Assembly (NCBI GenBank): GCA_041672465.1
Contig: JBAYZO010000004.1
Span: forward strand, 1 to 64,000
Source: UBA1206 sp041672465
GTDB taxonomy: Bacteria; Bacillota; Clostridia; Oscillospirales; CAG-382
Reading direction: 5' to 3'
DNA length: 64,000 bases
Both the position numbers and the translations under genes were made by a program. Shown here piece after piece: positions 15,479 to 24,587 of the stretch (the stretch's first letter is position 1; each line of letters opens with the position of its first letter). The notes under the pieces are model-generated. The model did no database searches. It worked only from the letters and a program-made list of their open reading frames with translations, and had not been told where the DNA came from.

Positions 15479-16981
15479 ATGCGGCAAGTCGAAAATGATA
15501 ATCTTGCAATTGATAAAGCCCTGTTGGGGAAGTTTAATTTAAGGCTTTTAAAAAAGCATTGCGCGCTCCCAATCTCGCTTGAGTCGGGAAACCTTAAAAT
15601 CGCGCTTGGCAACCCATATGACTTTGCCGCTTTAACTTTTATTTCATCTTTCCACACCGGGAAAACGCAAATTATAACCCTGCCGCCCGAAGAAATAAAT
15701 ATGTATTTAAACAAAGAAGAGGCGCTTGGCGAAAATTCGATTTTATCAAAACTTTCAAAAAACGCGGAAAATCATTTCTTCCCGGCCGAGCCCTCCCCCG
15801 CGGCGGCAATGCTTGACGGAATAATCAAAACCGCTCTCGCGCTTGAGGCGAGCGACATTCATATCGAGCCTTTGGGCGGCGAAGTCAGGGTGAGATACCG
15901 CATTGACGGCGTTCTAACCGAAAAAGCAAGGTTTTCCGAAGAAATTTACCCCTCAATTTCCGCGAGGCTGAAAATAATTTCGGGAATGAATATTGCCGAA
16001 AAACGGCTCCCGCAGGACGGCAGAATCAATGCCGCCGACGCCGGTTTTGACAAAAACCTTTTTGATTTCAGGGTTTCCGCCATGCCGACGGTGAACGGCG
16101 AAAAGTTCGCGATACGAATCCTTGACAAAACAATGTTTTACAAAAGCCGCAAGGAGCTTGGGTTTACAAAGCCGGCAAGCGAAATTGCGGACAAAATGAT
16201 TTCCCGCCCGTATGGGATAATTCTTTTGGCGGGCCCCACCGGCTGCGGAAAAACCACCACGCTTTACAACTTTTTAAAGGAAGTTAATAAGCCGGGGGTG
16301 AATATCGTTACGGTGGAAGACCCGGTCGAGTATTTGGTGCCGGGAATAAACCAAATCCAAGTCAACGCGAAGACAAACCTTAACTTCGCCAACACGCTCA
16401 GGAGCGTTATCCGGCAGGACCCGGATATTATTATGATAGGCGAGATAAGAGACGAGGAAACCGCGAAGATAGCCATCCGCGCTGCTATAATGGGGCGTTT
16501 GGTGTTTTCGACAATCCACACAAACGATGCGCCGGGCGCGTGGGCAAGGCTTGCGGATATGGGGGTTTTAAATTATCTCCTCGCGGAATCCCTTATCGGG
16601 GTAATCTCCCAGCGGCTTGTAAAAAAACTTTGCCCGAACTGCAAAACAAAGCACAGGGCGACAAGCGCGGAGCTGGCTGTTCTCGGGGAAAGCTCCCCCG
16701 CTTATGTCTGGCGGCCCAACGGCTGCGTTTCTTGCGGAAACAGCGGGTATAAAGGCAGGGTCGCCGTTTATGAAATAATGCAAATAAACGATAAAATCCG
16801 CGAGGCGATGATGAGTTTTACTTCTTCCCCGCCGCACGGCGCCGCCCCCGCCGTTACCGCGGAAAAACTAAGGGAAACAGCAAAAGAAAACGGTATGACC
16901 CCGCTTTGGGAGGTCTGTAAAAGCTATGTAATCGGCGGTATAACCAGCCCGAGCGAGCTTATGGCGCTGTATATGGAATAA
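15479..16981 (+). CDS. Type II/IV secretion assembly ATPase (PilB/GspE family)
   Basis: Hexameric ATPase driving pilus extension. 500 residues. The N-terminal part (about 1-90) matches the PilB/GspE N domain, shortened. The ATPase core contains ASDIHIEPLG (Asp box region), Walker A GPTGCGKTTT (about 251-260), IRQDPDIIMIGEIRD (Walker B) and STIHTND. A C4 zinc site follows (CPNC about 386, CVSC about 416). The C-terminus resembles extension ATPases, not PilT. AGGAGG precedes the ATG. It is the last gene of the pilus operon; no PilT follows. Confidence 0.95.
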   Translation: MRQVENDNLAIDKALLGKFNLRLLKKHCALPISLESGNLKIALGNPYDFAALTFISSFHTGKTQIITLPPEEINMYLNKEEALGENSILSKLSKNAENHFFPAEPSPAAAMLDGIIKTALALEASDIHIEPLGGEVRVRYRIDGVLTEKARFSEEIYPSISARLKIISGMNIAEKRLPQDGRINAADAGFDKNLFDFRVSAMPTVNGEKFAIRILDKTMFYKSRKELGFTKPASEIADKMISRPYGIILLAGPTGCGKTTTLYNFLKEVNKPGVNIVTVEDPVEYLVPGINQIQVNAKTNLNFANTLRSVIRQDPDIIMIGEIRDEETAKIAIRAAIMGRLVFSTIHTNDAPGAWARLADMGVLNYLLAESLIGVISQRLVKKLCPNCKTKHRATSAELAVLGESSPAYVWRPNGCVSCGNSGYKGRVAVYEIMQINDKIREAMMSFTSSPPHGAAPAVTAEKLRETAKENGMTPLWEVCKSYVIGGITSPSELMALYME

Positions 16982-17114
16982 AAATTTTTAAACAATAAAA
17001 GAAGCAAAACAAGGATTAGCCCTTATCATTGTTTGTCAATTTATGAATATTTTTGAGCATAAAGGCAAAGAATAATTTGCGCGAAGAAATATTTGTAATG
17101 TGGAGTGAAAATAT

Positions 17115-17657
17115 ATGAGAGCTACGGGAATAGTTAGAAGAATAGATGATTTGGGCCGGGTGGTCATACCAAAAGAGATTCGCCGCACAATGCGGATAAG
17201 AGAGGGAGAGCCGCTTGAAATATTCACCGATAAGGACGGCGAGGTCATATTTAAAAAATATTCGCCTTTGGGGGAAATATCATCATTTTCCGCCAAATAC
17301 GCCGAAGCCCTGAACAAAGCGGCGGGCATACCCGTCGCTATTTGCGACCGCGATTCCGTCGTCGCCGTCGCCGGGGTGAGCAGTTCCAACAAAGAATACC
17401 TTGAAAAGCCGATTTCCATTTCCGTCTCGTCGGTTTTGGAAAAAAGACAGCCCTTTACGGCGACCGAGGCGGGTTCGGGGATAGAACTGACCGACGCCGG
17501 GCTGGGGAGAGTTTCCTACCTTGCCCCCATAATTTCAGACGGCGATATTATCGGCGGGGTCATGCTGCTGGCGCGGGAGGGTTATACCCCCGACGAATCC
17601 GAACAAAAAATGATAAACACGGGCGCGTTATTTTTATCAAAACAGCTTGAAATGTAA
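17115..17657 (+). CDS. spoVT: Stage V sporulation protein T
   Basis: AbrB-family transcription factor made in the forespore; in Bacillus it tunes SigG-dependent genes. 180 residues. N-terminal swapped-hairpin DNA-binding domain (residues 1-50, MRATGIVRRIDDLGRVVIPK, nearly identical across the family) and a C-terminal GAF-like domain (about 60-178). GGAG 8 bases upstream of the ATG. It stands alone between the pilus operon and the GH20 gene. A marker that the organism is, or was, a spore former. Confidence 0.96.
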   Translation: MRATGIVRRIDDLGRVVIPKEIRRTMRIREGEPLEIFTDKDGEVIFKKYSPLGEISSFSAKYAEALNKAAGIPVAICDRDSVVAVAGVSSSNKEYLEKPISISVSSVLEKRQPFTATEAGSGIELTDAGLGRVSYLAPIISDGDIIGGVMLLAREGYTPDESEQKMINTGALFLSKQLEM

Positions 17658-17749
17658 ACCTTTTGCTATAATTAAAAAAGATTTGGGGCTGTCGGCAACG
17701 GCAGTCCTTAAACTTTTTTTAGCCGTTTATATGTTTTGGGTTTTTTTGC

Positions 17750-17778
17750 TTGCGCAAAGCGGTTTTTTATGCTACAAT
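17750..17778 (+). promoter_or_regulatory. Probable promoter of the GH20 gene
   Basis: TTGCGC (17750-17755), 17 bases, TACAAT (17773-17778) with an extended -10 TGC. The -35 box is poor but the spacer end GGTTTTTTATGC is identical to that of the pilus promoter at 10559-10569. Confidence 0.45.
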
Positions 17779-17891
17779 CAAAATTGGAAATATAAAAACA
17801 AAACAGGTTTTTTAGGTTAGATTAAACGAGCGAATAGACTAAAACAATTCGTTTACCGTTAAAATCAATAAAAAAAGGAGTGACCGTTAAA

Positions 17892-20606
17892 GTGAAAAAA
17901 TTGCTATCAGCCGTTTTGGGCGCGCTGCTTTTGTTCGCCTGCGCGCTTCCCTTTAATTTTTTTAAAATCGCGGCGCAGGAAAACGCTCCTCCGAGGGTTA
18001 TCCCCGCCGTAAGAGAGTGGGAGGGCGGCGAGGGGGTGTTTATCCCAAAGGCCGGCCTTAAGTTAGTTTTGGATTCGGACGAGCTCCTGAGCGCCGCCCA
18101 AAAACAAATAATCAGGGAATATTTTATTGACATACTCGGCTTTGATATTGAAATTACCTCAAGCGTTCCGCCGTCCGACGGGGACTATTATTTAACGCCC
18201 GCAAACGACACATCTCTGGGTGAGGAGGGCTATATAATAGACGCGGGGGAAAAAATAACCATAAGCGCGGACGGGGGAATCGGGTTTTTGTACGGGATCA
18301 TAACCACCCTCCAGTCTTATTACGCCGACGGCTATATGCCAAAGGGAAAAGTCCGCGACTGGCCGATGTATGGGGTTCGCTCGGGGATGATAGACGTCGC
18401 GCGGGCGTATATCCCGCTTGACTATGTGGAGGAAATAACAAAATACTTCGCTTGGTTCAAGCTGAATGAGATCCACCTTCACATAAACGACAACGGCGCT
18501 AACGGGTACAATATATTCCGGCTTGAAAGCGACGTGCCTAACCTGACCGCAAAAGACGGCTATTACACAAAAGACGAGTACCGCGACTATCAAAAGCGAA
18601 TGGTCGAGTACGGGGTAAGCGTTATAACCGAAATAGACACCCCCGCGCACTCGCGCTGTTTCGCCGATGTTGTCCCCGAATATATGCTTCCCGACATGTC
18701 GCATATCGATATTTCAAACCCCGACGCCGTTCAATTTGTGCTTGACCTTTTTGACGAGTATATAACGGGCGACGACCCGGTTTTTGTATCGAAAAAAGTT
18801 CATTTCGGCACCGATGAGTACCCCGCCGGTCATAACGAGGAAATGCGCGCCTACACCGACACCCTTATAAAGCATATTCGGGAAAAAGGCTATACCCCCC
18901 GCTTTTGGGGGAGCTTCGGCGGCGGAGGGTTCAACGGCACCACCCCCGTTTCGGGGGACGCCGAGGTAAACTTTTGGGCGGATTCGCTGTCTGACTACAA
19001 AACGCTGTTTTCCATGGGCTATGACATAATAAACTCCTGCAGCCATAAGCTTTACTGCGTGCCGGGGGGGAACTATGGGTTCCCCGACTATATAGACTTA
19101 AAATCCCTCTACAAGTCTTGGTTTATAAACTACATGGGCTACGGCGCGTCCACGGCGGTGGAGTACGACAACCCCCAGCTAAAGGGAGCGTCGTTTTGCC
19201 TTTGGAACGACAGGCACACCGAATGGGGCGGGTTTACCATGTTTGACATTTTTGACAGGGTGAGATACCTCGTGGCGTATGTTTCTGAAAAAACTTGGGA
19301 CGGGGAACAGACCCGCTCCATGGACGCCGACGATTTTGTGGAACGCTTTAACATTTTGTCGCCGAGGGCGGGGAACACAAACCCCGGAAGAACGGCGGAG
19401 CTCCCCCTTGACTTGGATGACGTCGGCAAAGTTAAATCGGTGGGGTTCCCTTATATTTTCTCGGCCGATATAGTCGTAAACAGTTATACCGACGCGAATA
19501 TTTTGTCGGGGGAAGACGGGCGGCTGTTTATCAACGCCGCGGGGAAACCCTCTTTTTCAAGAGAGACCTACACCTTTAATTTTAACTATGTTATTCCCAA
19601 AAACACAAAGGTTAACCTTAAGCTTTACGCCGACAACAAGAGAACATATCTGATTGTCAACGACACCTATTACTATGACGCGATCAACCTTAAAAACCCC
19701 GCGCTCATTGACTCGTCCACGTTTGTACTCCCGTTTGAGTTCGCGGGGGGAAACGGCTTGGAGGTAAAAAGCCTTTCGGTCTACAAACCCGATTTTAACC
19801 TCAACGACAAAAAACTGAACGCCAACCTCGCCTTGTTCAAAGACGTGAGCGTTTCGGGGCTGGAAATCGACTACGGGCTTAACGAACCGCTCGCCGTCGA
19901 CGGCAACATTGACACCAGACTGTCGTTTGCCCGGGACAAAGACATCCAGTGGATGGTTGTCGATTTAGGGTCGGAGCATGAGATTAACAAAGTTGTCATT
20001 GAGTTCCACGAGCGGGTGAGCGATTATGAAATTTATGTCTCGTCCGACGGCAACGAATATGTTAAGGTTTACGAGATCGCGGCCCTCCCCGACGGGGTAA
20101 AAGCAACCGATGAAATTGAAATTGAGCCCGTCACCTGCAGATATGTTAAATATGTTCAGCTTAAGCGGTGGTATTGTTCGCCATATTCCACTTATTACAG
20201 CGGCGGGATATACGAATTTGAAGTTTATGGCACGGATATGGAAAAGTACGCGGCTCTTGTGGATATCGGGCTTGACCTTGCCGAGGGCGGCGGGTCGGAG
20301 ACTTCCGACATTAAGAGAAAAGCGTCGGAGCTGAACAGATATTTAAAATCCGAATCGATCTACAAGACCCACATAGACGCGCTTTATAACAGTCTTGCGC
20401 AAGCCATTTATAATTATGAAAACCCCCCGGCAGAAGTTTCCTCCCCCTCCGAAACAAGCGAGGTTTCCCAGACATCTTCCCCAATCTGGGGGGAGAGAGA
20501 CGGCCTGACGACTGTCTTCCTTTGGATAGCGGCCGGTGTGCTGGCGGCGCTCATAGCGTTTGCTGTTTTCGCCCTGTTTAAAAATAAAATCGCTCCGCGG
20601 AGCTGA
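17892..20606 (+). CDS. Surface-anchored family 20 glycoside hydrolase (beta-N-acetylhexosaminidase) with F5/8C domain
   Basis: Exo-hydrolase releasing terminal N-acetylhexosamines from glycans or glycoproteins outside the cell. About 904 residues: signal peptide (1-29), GH20b domain (about 40-155), GH20 TIM barrel (about 160-480) with the catalytic Asp-Glu in HFGTDEYPAG (about Asp308-Glu309), a beta-sandwich (about 530-640), an F5/8C (CBM32-like) carbohydrate-binding domain (about 660-780: IDTRLSF, VVDLGSEHEINKVVIEF, CRYVKYVQL), a helical linker, a Ser/Thr-rich stretch, and a C-terminal membrane span (about 870-895) with a basic tail. GTG 17892 is preferred over GTG 17880 because AAGGAG ends at 17880. 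The substrate is inferred from the family only. Confidence 0.92.
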   Translation: MKKLLSAVLGALLLFACALPFNFFKIAAQENAPPRVIPAVREWEGGEGVFIPKAGLKLVLDSDELLSAAQKQIIREYFIDILGFDIEITSSVPPSDGDYYLTPANDTSLGEEGYIIDAGEKITISADGGIGFLYGIITTLQSYYADGYMPKGKVRDWPMYGVRSGMIDVARAYIPLDYVEEITKYFAWFKLNEIHLHINDNGANGYNIFRLESDVPNLTAKDGYYTKDEYRDYQKRMVEYGVSVITEIDTPAHSRCFADVVPEYMLPDMSHIDISNPDAVQFVLDLFDEYITGDDPVFVSKKVHFGTDEYPAGHNEEMRAYTDTLIKHIREKGYTPRFWGSFGGGGFNGTTPVSGDAEVNFWADSLSDYKTLFSMGYDIINSCSHKLYCVPGGNYGFPDYIDLKSLYKSWFINYMGYGASTAVEYDNPQLKGASFCLWNDRHTEWGGFTMFDIFDRVRYLVAYVSEKTWDGEQTRSMDADDFVERFNILSPRAGNTNPGRTAELPLDLDDVGKVKSVGFPYIFSADIVVNSYTDANILSGEDGRLFINAAGKPSFSRETYTFNFNYVIPKNTKVNLKLYADNKRTYLIVNDTYYYDAINLKNPALIDSSTFVLPFEFAGGNGLEVKSLSVYKPDFNLNDKKLNANLALFKDVSVSGLEIDYGLNEPLAVDGNIDTRLSFARDKDIQWMVVDLGSEHEINKVVIEFHERVSDYEIYVSSDGNEYVKVYEIAALPDGVKATDEIEIEPVTCRYVKYVQLKRWYCSPYSTYYSGGIYEFEVYGTDMEKYAALVDIGLDLAEGGGSETSDIKRKASELNRYLKSESIYKTHIDALYNSLAQAIYNYENPPAEVSSPSETSEVSQTSSPIWGERDGLTTVFLWIAAGVLAALIAFAVFALFKNKIAPRS

Positions 20607-20649
20607 GGACGGCAAAGCTTTTAATTCCCAATAAATATACGCAAAAATA

Positions 20650-20676
20650 CCGCCCGGGTTTTCCCCGGGCGGCGCT
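20650..20676. terminator. Bidirectional terminator between convergent genes
   Basis: CCGCCCGGG, loop TTTTC, CCCGGGCGG: 9-bp GC-rich stem. TTTT follows on the plus strand and five T on the minus strand. It lies between the GH20 gene and the CoA-disulfide reductase fusion. Confidence 0.85.
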
Positions 20677-20691
20677 TTTATGGGACGCGTA

Positions 20692-23133
20692 TTATATAAA
20701 CAGGTTTACATTAGACTCCTCGGCCTCCCCAAGGAAAGTGCCTACCCCGGCGAAATCAACGCCGTCAATGAGTTCTTCTTTTTTAATTCCCATAACGTCC
20801 ATGCTCATGGTGCAGGCAATAATTTTAACGCCGTTTTTAAGGGCTTTTTCAATAAGCGAATCAAGCGAATCAACGTTTTTGTCTCTCATGATTTTTTTCA
20901 TCATCGCCGTTCCCATCCCGCCCATGTTCATTTTGGAAAGCTTAAGCCGCCCGCTCCCCCTTGGGAGCATAAAGCCAAAGGCTTTTTCCATAAATGTTTT
21001 TTTGACCTTTTGTCTCTTTGTCTTTCTAAGCACGGTGAGCCCCCAGAAGGTAAAGAACATGGTGACTTTTCTCCCCATGGCGGCGCCGCCGTTTGCAATG
21101 ATAAAGCTTGCGATAACCTTGTCGAGATCCCCCGAGAAAACTATAATTGTCTTTCCGTCGCCGCCGGCGCGCCCTGAAATCTGCTCGCCGCTGCCTTTTT
21201 TAATAACGGCGGTATAGTTTTTTCCGTCCTGCCCTTTTGAAACAAGCGTGTTCCCCGTGCGCCTGCACCACACCTCCGCGTCCCGCACAAAGCCGGGGTC
21301 GGAGGCGGTGACCTCAAGGGTTTCTCCGTCTTTCATTGACTGTATGGTTTCAAACACCCTCATAATCGGCCCGGGGCATTGAAGTCCGCTGCAGTCAAGG
21401 GTTATTGACTTTCCTCTCGATTTTTCGGGGGGGAGCGTTTTTTCAAAGCCTGCATCCCCGTGGGTTATATAATCTTTGTAATGGGTCGCTTTATAAAAAC
21501 GGCTGCCGCCCGGGTATACAAACACTTTCTCAAAGCCGTGCTGAGACAATATCCTCGCCGCGTTGTATGCTCTGACGCCGATAGCGCAAAAAACTATTAC
21601 ACGCTTGTTTTTGTCGAGTTCGTCCAAACGGTCCCTTAGCTCCCCAAGCGGTATCACCGTCGCCCCGGGGTAGGAAAAAGCCATTGTCTCAACATATTCG
21701 CGGACATCGAGCAAAAGCGCGCCGGGGTTTTTTTCGGCCTCGTCCCAGTCGGCGAACTTAACCTTGCCGTCAAGCAGGTTTTCGGCGACATATCCCGCCA
21801 TGTTAACCGGGTCTTTCGCGGACGAGTAAGGCGGCGCGTAAGCGAATTCAAGCTCGGTAAGCGCGCTCACCCCCGCGCCAAGCCGGATAGCCTCGCCGAG
21901 AGTGTCAATCCGCTTGTCAACCCCCTCCGAACCCACAATCTGAGCCCCAAAGATTTTTTTGCCGTCGGCGGAAAATAAAAGTTTTATCGTCATGGGGAAC
22001 GCGCCGGGATAATACCCCGCGTGGGAGTTTTGAACTATTATCACCCGCTCGTAGTCCTTCCCCTTGACCATGCCGCGCTTTATAAGGGTTTTTTCGTTCG
22101 CGCCGGTTGAGGCGGCGGTGAGGTCGAACACCTTAGCTACCGAAGATCCCTGCGAACCGGCATAGGTTTTATCCCCGCCCGCAATGTTGTCGGCGGCTAT
22201 CCTCCCCTGCTTATTCGCCGGTCCGGCAAGGGGAATCATTGTTTTGCCGCCGAAAATAAAGTCGTTTACCTCGATCACGTCGCCCACGGCATAGATGTCT
22301 TTGTCAGACGTTTGCATATGGTCGTCGACTTTAACCCCGCCGCGGGGGTTAACCTCAAGGCCGGCGGCTTTCGCTAACTCGCCGTTTGGTTTCACCCCGA
22401 CGGCTAAAATAACAAGCTCGGCGCTCACAGTACCGCCGCTTTGAAGTTTTATCTCCACTTCGTTCTCTTTATCGGAAAACATGCTGACCCCGTCGCCAAG
22501 GCAGAGCTTAACGCCGTTTTCAACAAGAGCCTGATGAAGTATCTGCGCCATTTCAAAGTCAAGCGGCGCCATGACTTGGCCGAGCATTTCAATTAGGGTG
22601 ACTTTTATCCCGGCGTGGCTTAGGTTTTCGGCCATTTCAAGCCCGATAAACCCTCCCCCCACCACGGCCGCGGTTTTAACATTGTTTTCTTTAATAAAAG
22701 AAATAATCAAATCCGTATCCGGGACGGTCCATATGGTCTTAACCCGCGGCAGGTCTGCGCCGGGGATATTCGGCCTTATGGGGGAAGAACCGGTGGCAAT
22801 TACAAGTTTGTCGTATGTTTCCTCATAGGTTTCGCCGACGGGGGAGTTAAGATTTTTAACCGTAACCGTTTTTTTGCCGCGGTTGATGGCGATAACTTCG
22901 TTTTTCACTTTGACGGTGACGTTAAATTTGGCTTTCATCTCCGCCGGGGTTTGGAGCAGCAGGGCTCTCCTGTCCTTTATAACCCCGCTCACATGATAGG
23001 GCAGGCCGCAGTTCGCGTATGAGATATACTCGCCGCGCTCAAGCACGACGATTTCCGCGCTTTCATCTACTCTGCGAAGCCTTGCCGCGCAGGTCGCTCC
23101 GCCCGCGACGCCGCCGATTATAACAGTTTTCAT
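20692..23133 (-). CDS. Four-domain sulfur-transfer flavoprotein: CoA-disulfide reductase, rhodanese, TusA and DsrE-like
   Basis: 813 residues joining four modules. (1) FAD/NAD(P) disulfide reductase of the CoA-disulfide reductase type (about 1-445): GGVAGGATCAARLRR, active Cys42 in SYANCGLPYH, second dinucleotide motif AAVVGGGFIGLEMAENL. (2) Rhodanese (about 455-550) with active-site loop VIVFCAIGVR. (3) TusA/SirA domain (about 572-645) with LDCSGLQCPGPIM. (4) DsrE/DsrF-like domain (about 655-813). Together they suggest reduction of persulfides, polysulfide or CoA disulfide and relay of the sulfur between Cys residues. Similar fusions are known in anaerobes; whether it serves sulfur respiration or redox defence cannot be told. 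Thioredoxin and a Crp/Fnr regulator lie upstream on the same strand. Confidence 0.93.
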   Translation of the reverse strand: MKTVIIGGVAGGATCAARLRRVDESAEIVVLERGEYISYANCGLPYHVSGVIKDRRALLLQTPAEMKAKFNVTVKVKNEVIAINRGKKTVTVKNLNSPVGETYEETYDKLVIATGSSPIRPNIPGADLPRVKTIWTVPDTDLIISFIKENNVKTAAVVGGGFIGLEMAENLSHAGIKVTLIEMLGQVMAPLDFEMAQILHQALVENGVKLCLGDGVSMFSDKENEVEIKLQSGGTVSAELVILAVGVKPNGELAKAAGLEVNPRGGVKVDDHMQTSDKDIYAVGDVIEVNDFIFGGKTMIPLAGPANKQGRIAADNIAGGDKTYAGSQGSSVAKVFDLTAASTGANEKTLIKRGMVKGKDYERVIIVQNSHAGYYPGAFPMTIKLLFSADGKKIFGAQIVGSEGVDKRIDTLGEAIRLGAGVSALTELEFAYAPPYSSAKDPVNMAGYVAENLLDGKVKFADWDEAEKNPGALLLDVREYVETMAFSYPGATVIPLGELRDRLDELDKNKRVIVFCAIGVRAYNAARILSQHGFEKVFVYPGGSRFYKATHYKDYITHGDAGFEKTLPPEKSRGKSITLDCSGLQCPGPIMRVFETIQSMKDGETLEVTASDPGFVRDAEVWCRRTGNTLVSKGQDGKNYTAVIKKGSGEQISGRAGGDGKTIIVFSGDLDKVIASFIIANGGAAMGRKVTMFFTFWGLTVLRKTKRQKVKKTFMEKAFGFMLPRGSGRLKLSKMNMGGMGTAMMKKIMRDKNVDSLDSLIEKALKNGVKIIACTMSMDVMGIKKEELIDGVDFAGVGTFLGEAEESNVNLFI

Positions 23134-23241
23134 CCTGAAGGTTTTCCGTCCTTTCTTTTTCCGCGAGCGCGGAAGACAAATTAAGGGTTAATAAATATAA
23201 AATTTTAAACGCGGTTATGTTCGGGCTGCGCGGGGAAACAC

Positions 23242-23282
23242 AAAGCAAGCCGGCGCTTTAATAAAGCTTCCGCCTTGCTTTT
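23242..23282 (-). terminator. Terminator-like hairpin after the thioredoxin gene
   Basis: AAAGCAAG pairs with CTTGCTTT, with an inner palindrome GCTTTAATAAAGC. On the minus strand it lies about 55 bases after the thioredoxin stop; the T run is modest. Confidence 0.5.
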
Positions 23283-23337
23283 CATAAGCCGATTTTCGGC
23301 CATGGGAACAATAAAAAGTTTATAAATATGTTTTGGT

Positions 23338-23643
23338 TTAAAGCATTTGCTCAACTTGGGCTTTTTGTTTGTAACCGACCGATACGTTTTTAATTTTTCC
23401 ATCCTCAACTAAAACCAGCATTGGGATCGAAGACACGTGAAAAGCCTGCGCCAACTCGCGCTCTTCATCGATATTTATTTTACCGACAACTATTTCCGGG
23501 TGAGATTCGGCAAGCTCCTCCAGCACGGGCGCCATCATTTTGCAGGGACCGCACCAAGTTGCCCAAAGGTCAAGCAACACGGGCTTTTCGGATTCCAGCA
23601 CCTTTTCCTTAAAATTAGACTTGTTAATTGTTAAAACGGACAT
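23338..23643 (-). CDS. trxA: Thioredoxin
   Basis: General protein disulfide reductase, 101 residues. Active site WCGPCK with Cys31 and Cys34, the conserved DLWATW before it, and the cis-proline loop SSIPML. AGGAGG stands 8 bases before the ATG. It lies between a Crp/Fnr regulator and a disulfide/persulfide reductase on the same strand, so a shared redox role is likely. No thioredoxin reductase is in the window; the neighbouring flavoprotein is not of that type. Confidence 0.95.
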   Translation of the reverse strand: MSVLTINKSNFKEKVLESEKPVLLDLWATWCGPCKMMAPVLEELAESHPEIVVGKINIDEERELAQAFHVSSIPMLVLVEDGKIKNVSVGYKQKAQVEQML

Positions 23644-23743
23644 TTTGCAGCCTCCTTATGTTTCTACTCATAGGATATCACAAAATTAAAATTTCTTCCG
23701 TGACTTTGCTACAAAAATTATTTTCCTTAACAAGTTTTGGGTT

Positions 23744-24424
23744 TTATTTTCTGCTCGATTCGGCAAGCGCCTCTATGCGGTTAAAATCCACAAGCGTAAT
23801 GCTCCCGCGGGAAAGTTTTACCAAGCCTTCCTCCTGAAAATATCTGAGTATCCGCGTGATGACTTCCCTTATGCTCCCCAAATGATTGGCGATTTTTTCA
23901 TGGGTCAGCTTAAGCGTGGGCTTTGAGGTCAGCAGGCTTTCCTCAAGCAAAAAAGCCGCGATTCTTGTGTCGAGCTTTTTGTTTAAAATCTGGTCCATAA
24001 GCCACATAACTTCCGAAAAATGCGAAGCCATAAGGGCGTTGGTGTAATTAGCCACCGCCGCGGACTCATCCATCAGGGCTTTAAAAACGCCGGCGGGTAT
24101 TATAAGCAGGCTGAGGTCGGTTTCCGCCGCCACCATTACCTCAAACTGCAGGCTGGGTATTATGCAGGACGCCGAAAAAAGGCACATATCCCGCTCAAGC
24201 AGTCTGAACAGCGTCAGCTCCTTGCCCTCGTCAGAGACGATATAAACCCTCACTTGACCGCTTGTGACAATAATAAGGCCTATACAGTCGTCCTGCCCGC
24301 TATGTATGATGTTTCCCCTGCCGTAATCCCGTTCCTGAAGCGATGAGAGAAGAAGGTGTTTCTGTTCAGCGGTAAGGTTTTTCCAGAAAGGGAGATAATC
24401 GCCAAGCGTTTTGTTTTTTTGCAT
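23744..24424 (-). CDS. Crp/Fnr family transcriptional regulator
   Basis: 226 residues: N-terminal cyclic-nucleotide-binding-like barrel (about 20-140) and C-terminal winged helix (about 155-220; LTHEKIANHLGSIREVITRIL is the recognition helix region). It lacks the N-terminal four-Cys iron-sulfur signature of true FNR but has cysteines in the effector barrel, including ERDMCLFSASCI, a pattern I associate with clostridial members near redox genes. ATG 24424 is chosen over the upstream 24460 because GGGGAG precedes it. It probably controls the thioredoxin and sulfur-transfer genes downstream; the ligand is unknown. Confidence 0.9.
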   Translation of the reverse strand: MQKNKTLGDYLPFWKNLTAEQKHLLLSSLQERDYGRGNIIHSGQDDCIGLIIVTSGQVRVYIVSDEGKELTLFRLLERDMCLFSASCIIPSLQFEVMVAAETDLSLLIIPAGVFKALMDESAAVANYTNALMASHFSEVMWLMDQILNKKLDTRIAAFLLEESLLTSKPTLKLTHEKIANHLGSIREVITRILRYFQEEGLVKLSRGSITLVDFNRIEALAESSRK

Positions 24425-24587
24425 ACAATGTCTCCCCTCATAATCGCCGCGCAGCGACATATCCCCGAATATGATTTCTTTATACCGGGAATGTTGAAAA
24501 AGCTGTTATTTACCCTGTTATTTTACACCGCTTTTAACTAAAATACAAGTTTTTTCAAAAAAACGTGTGTGAATTTTTAGTTTTTTC

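Noticed and set aside
20680..21217. Two plus-strand open frames over the end of the reductase fusion
   Set aside because: They lie opposite a well-supported coding sequence with four recognisable domains; the plus-strand translations show no family features.
24356..24541. Plus-strand open frame upstream of the Crp/Fnr gene
   Set aside because: Overlaps the start of the well-supported minus-strand regulator and has no coding features.
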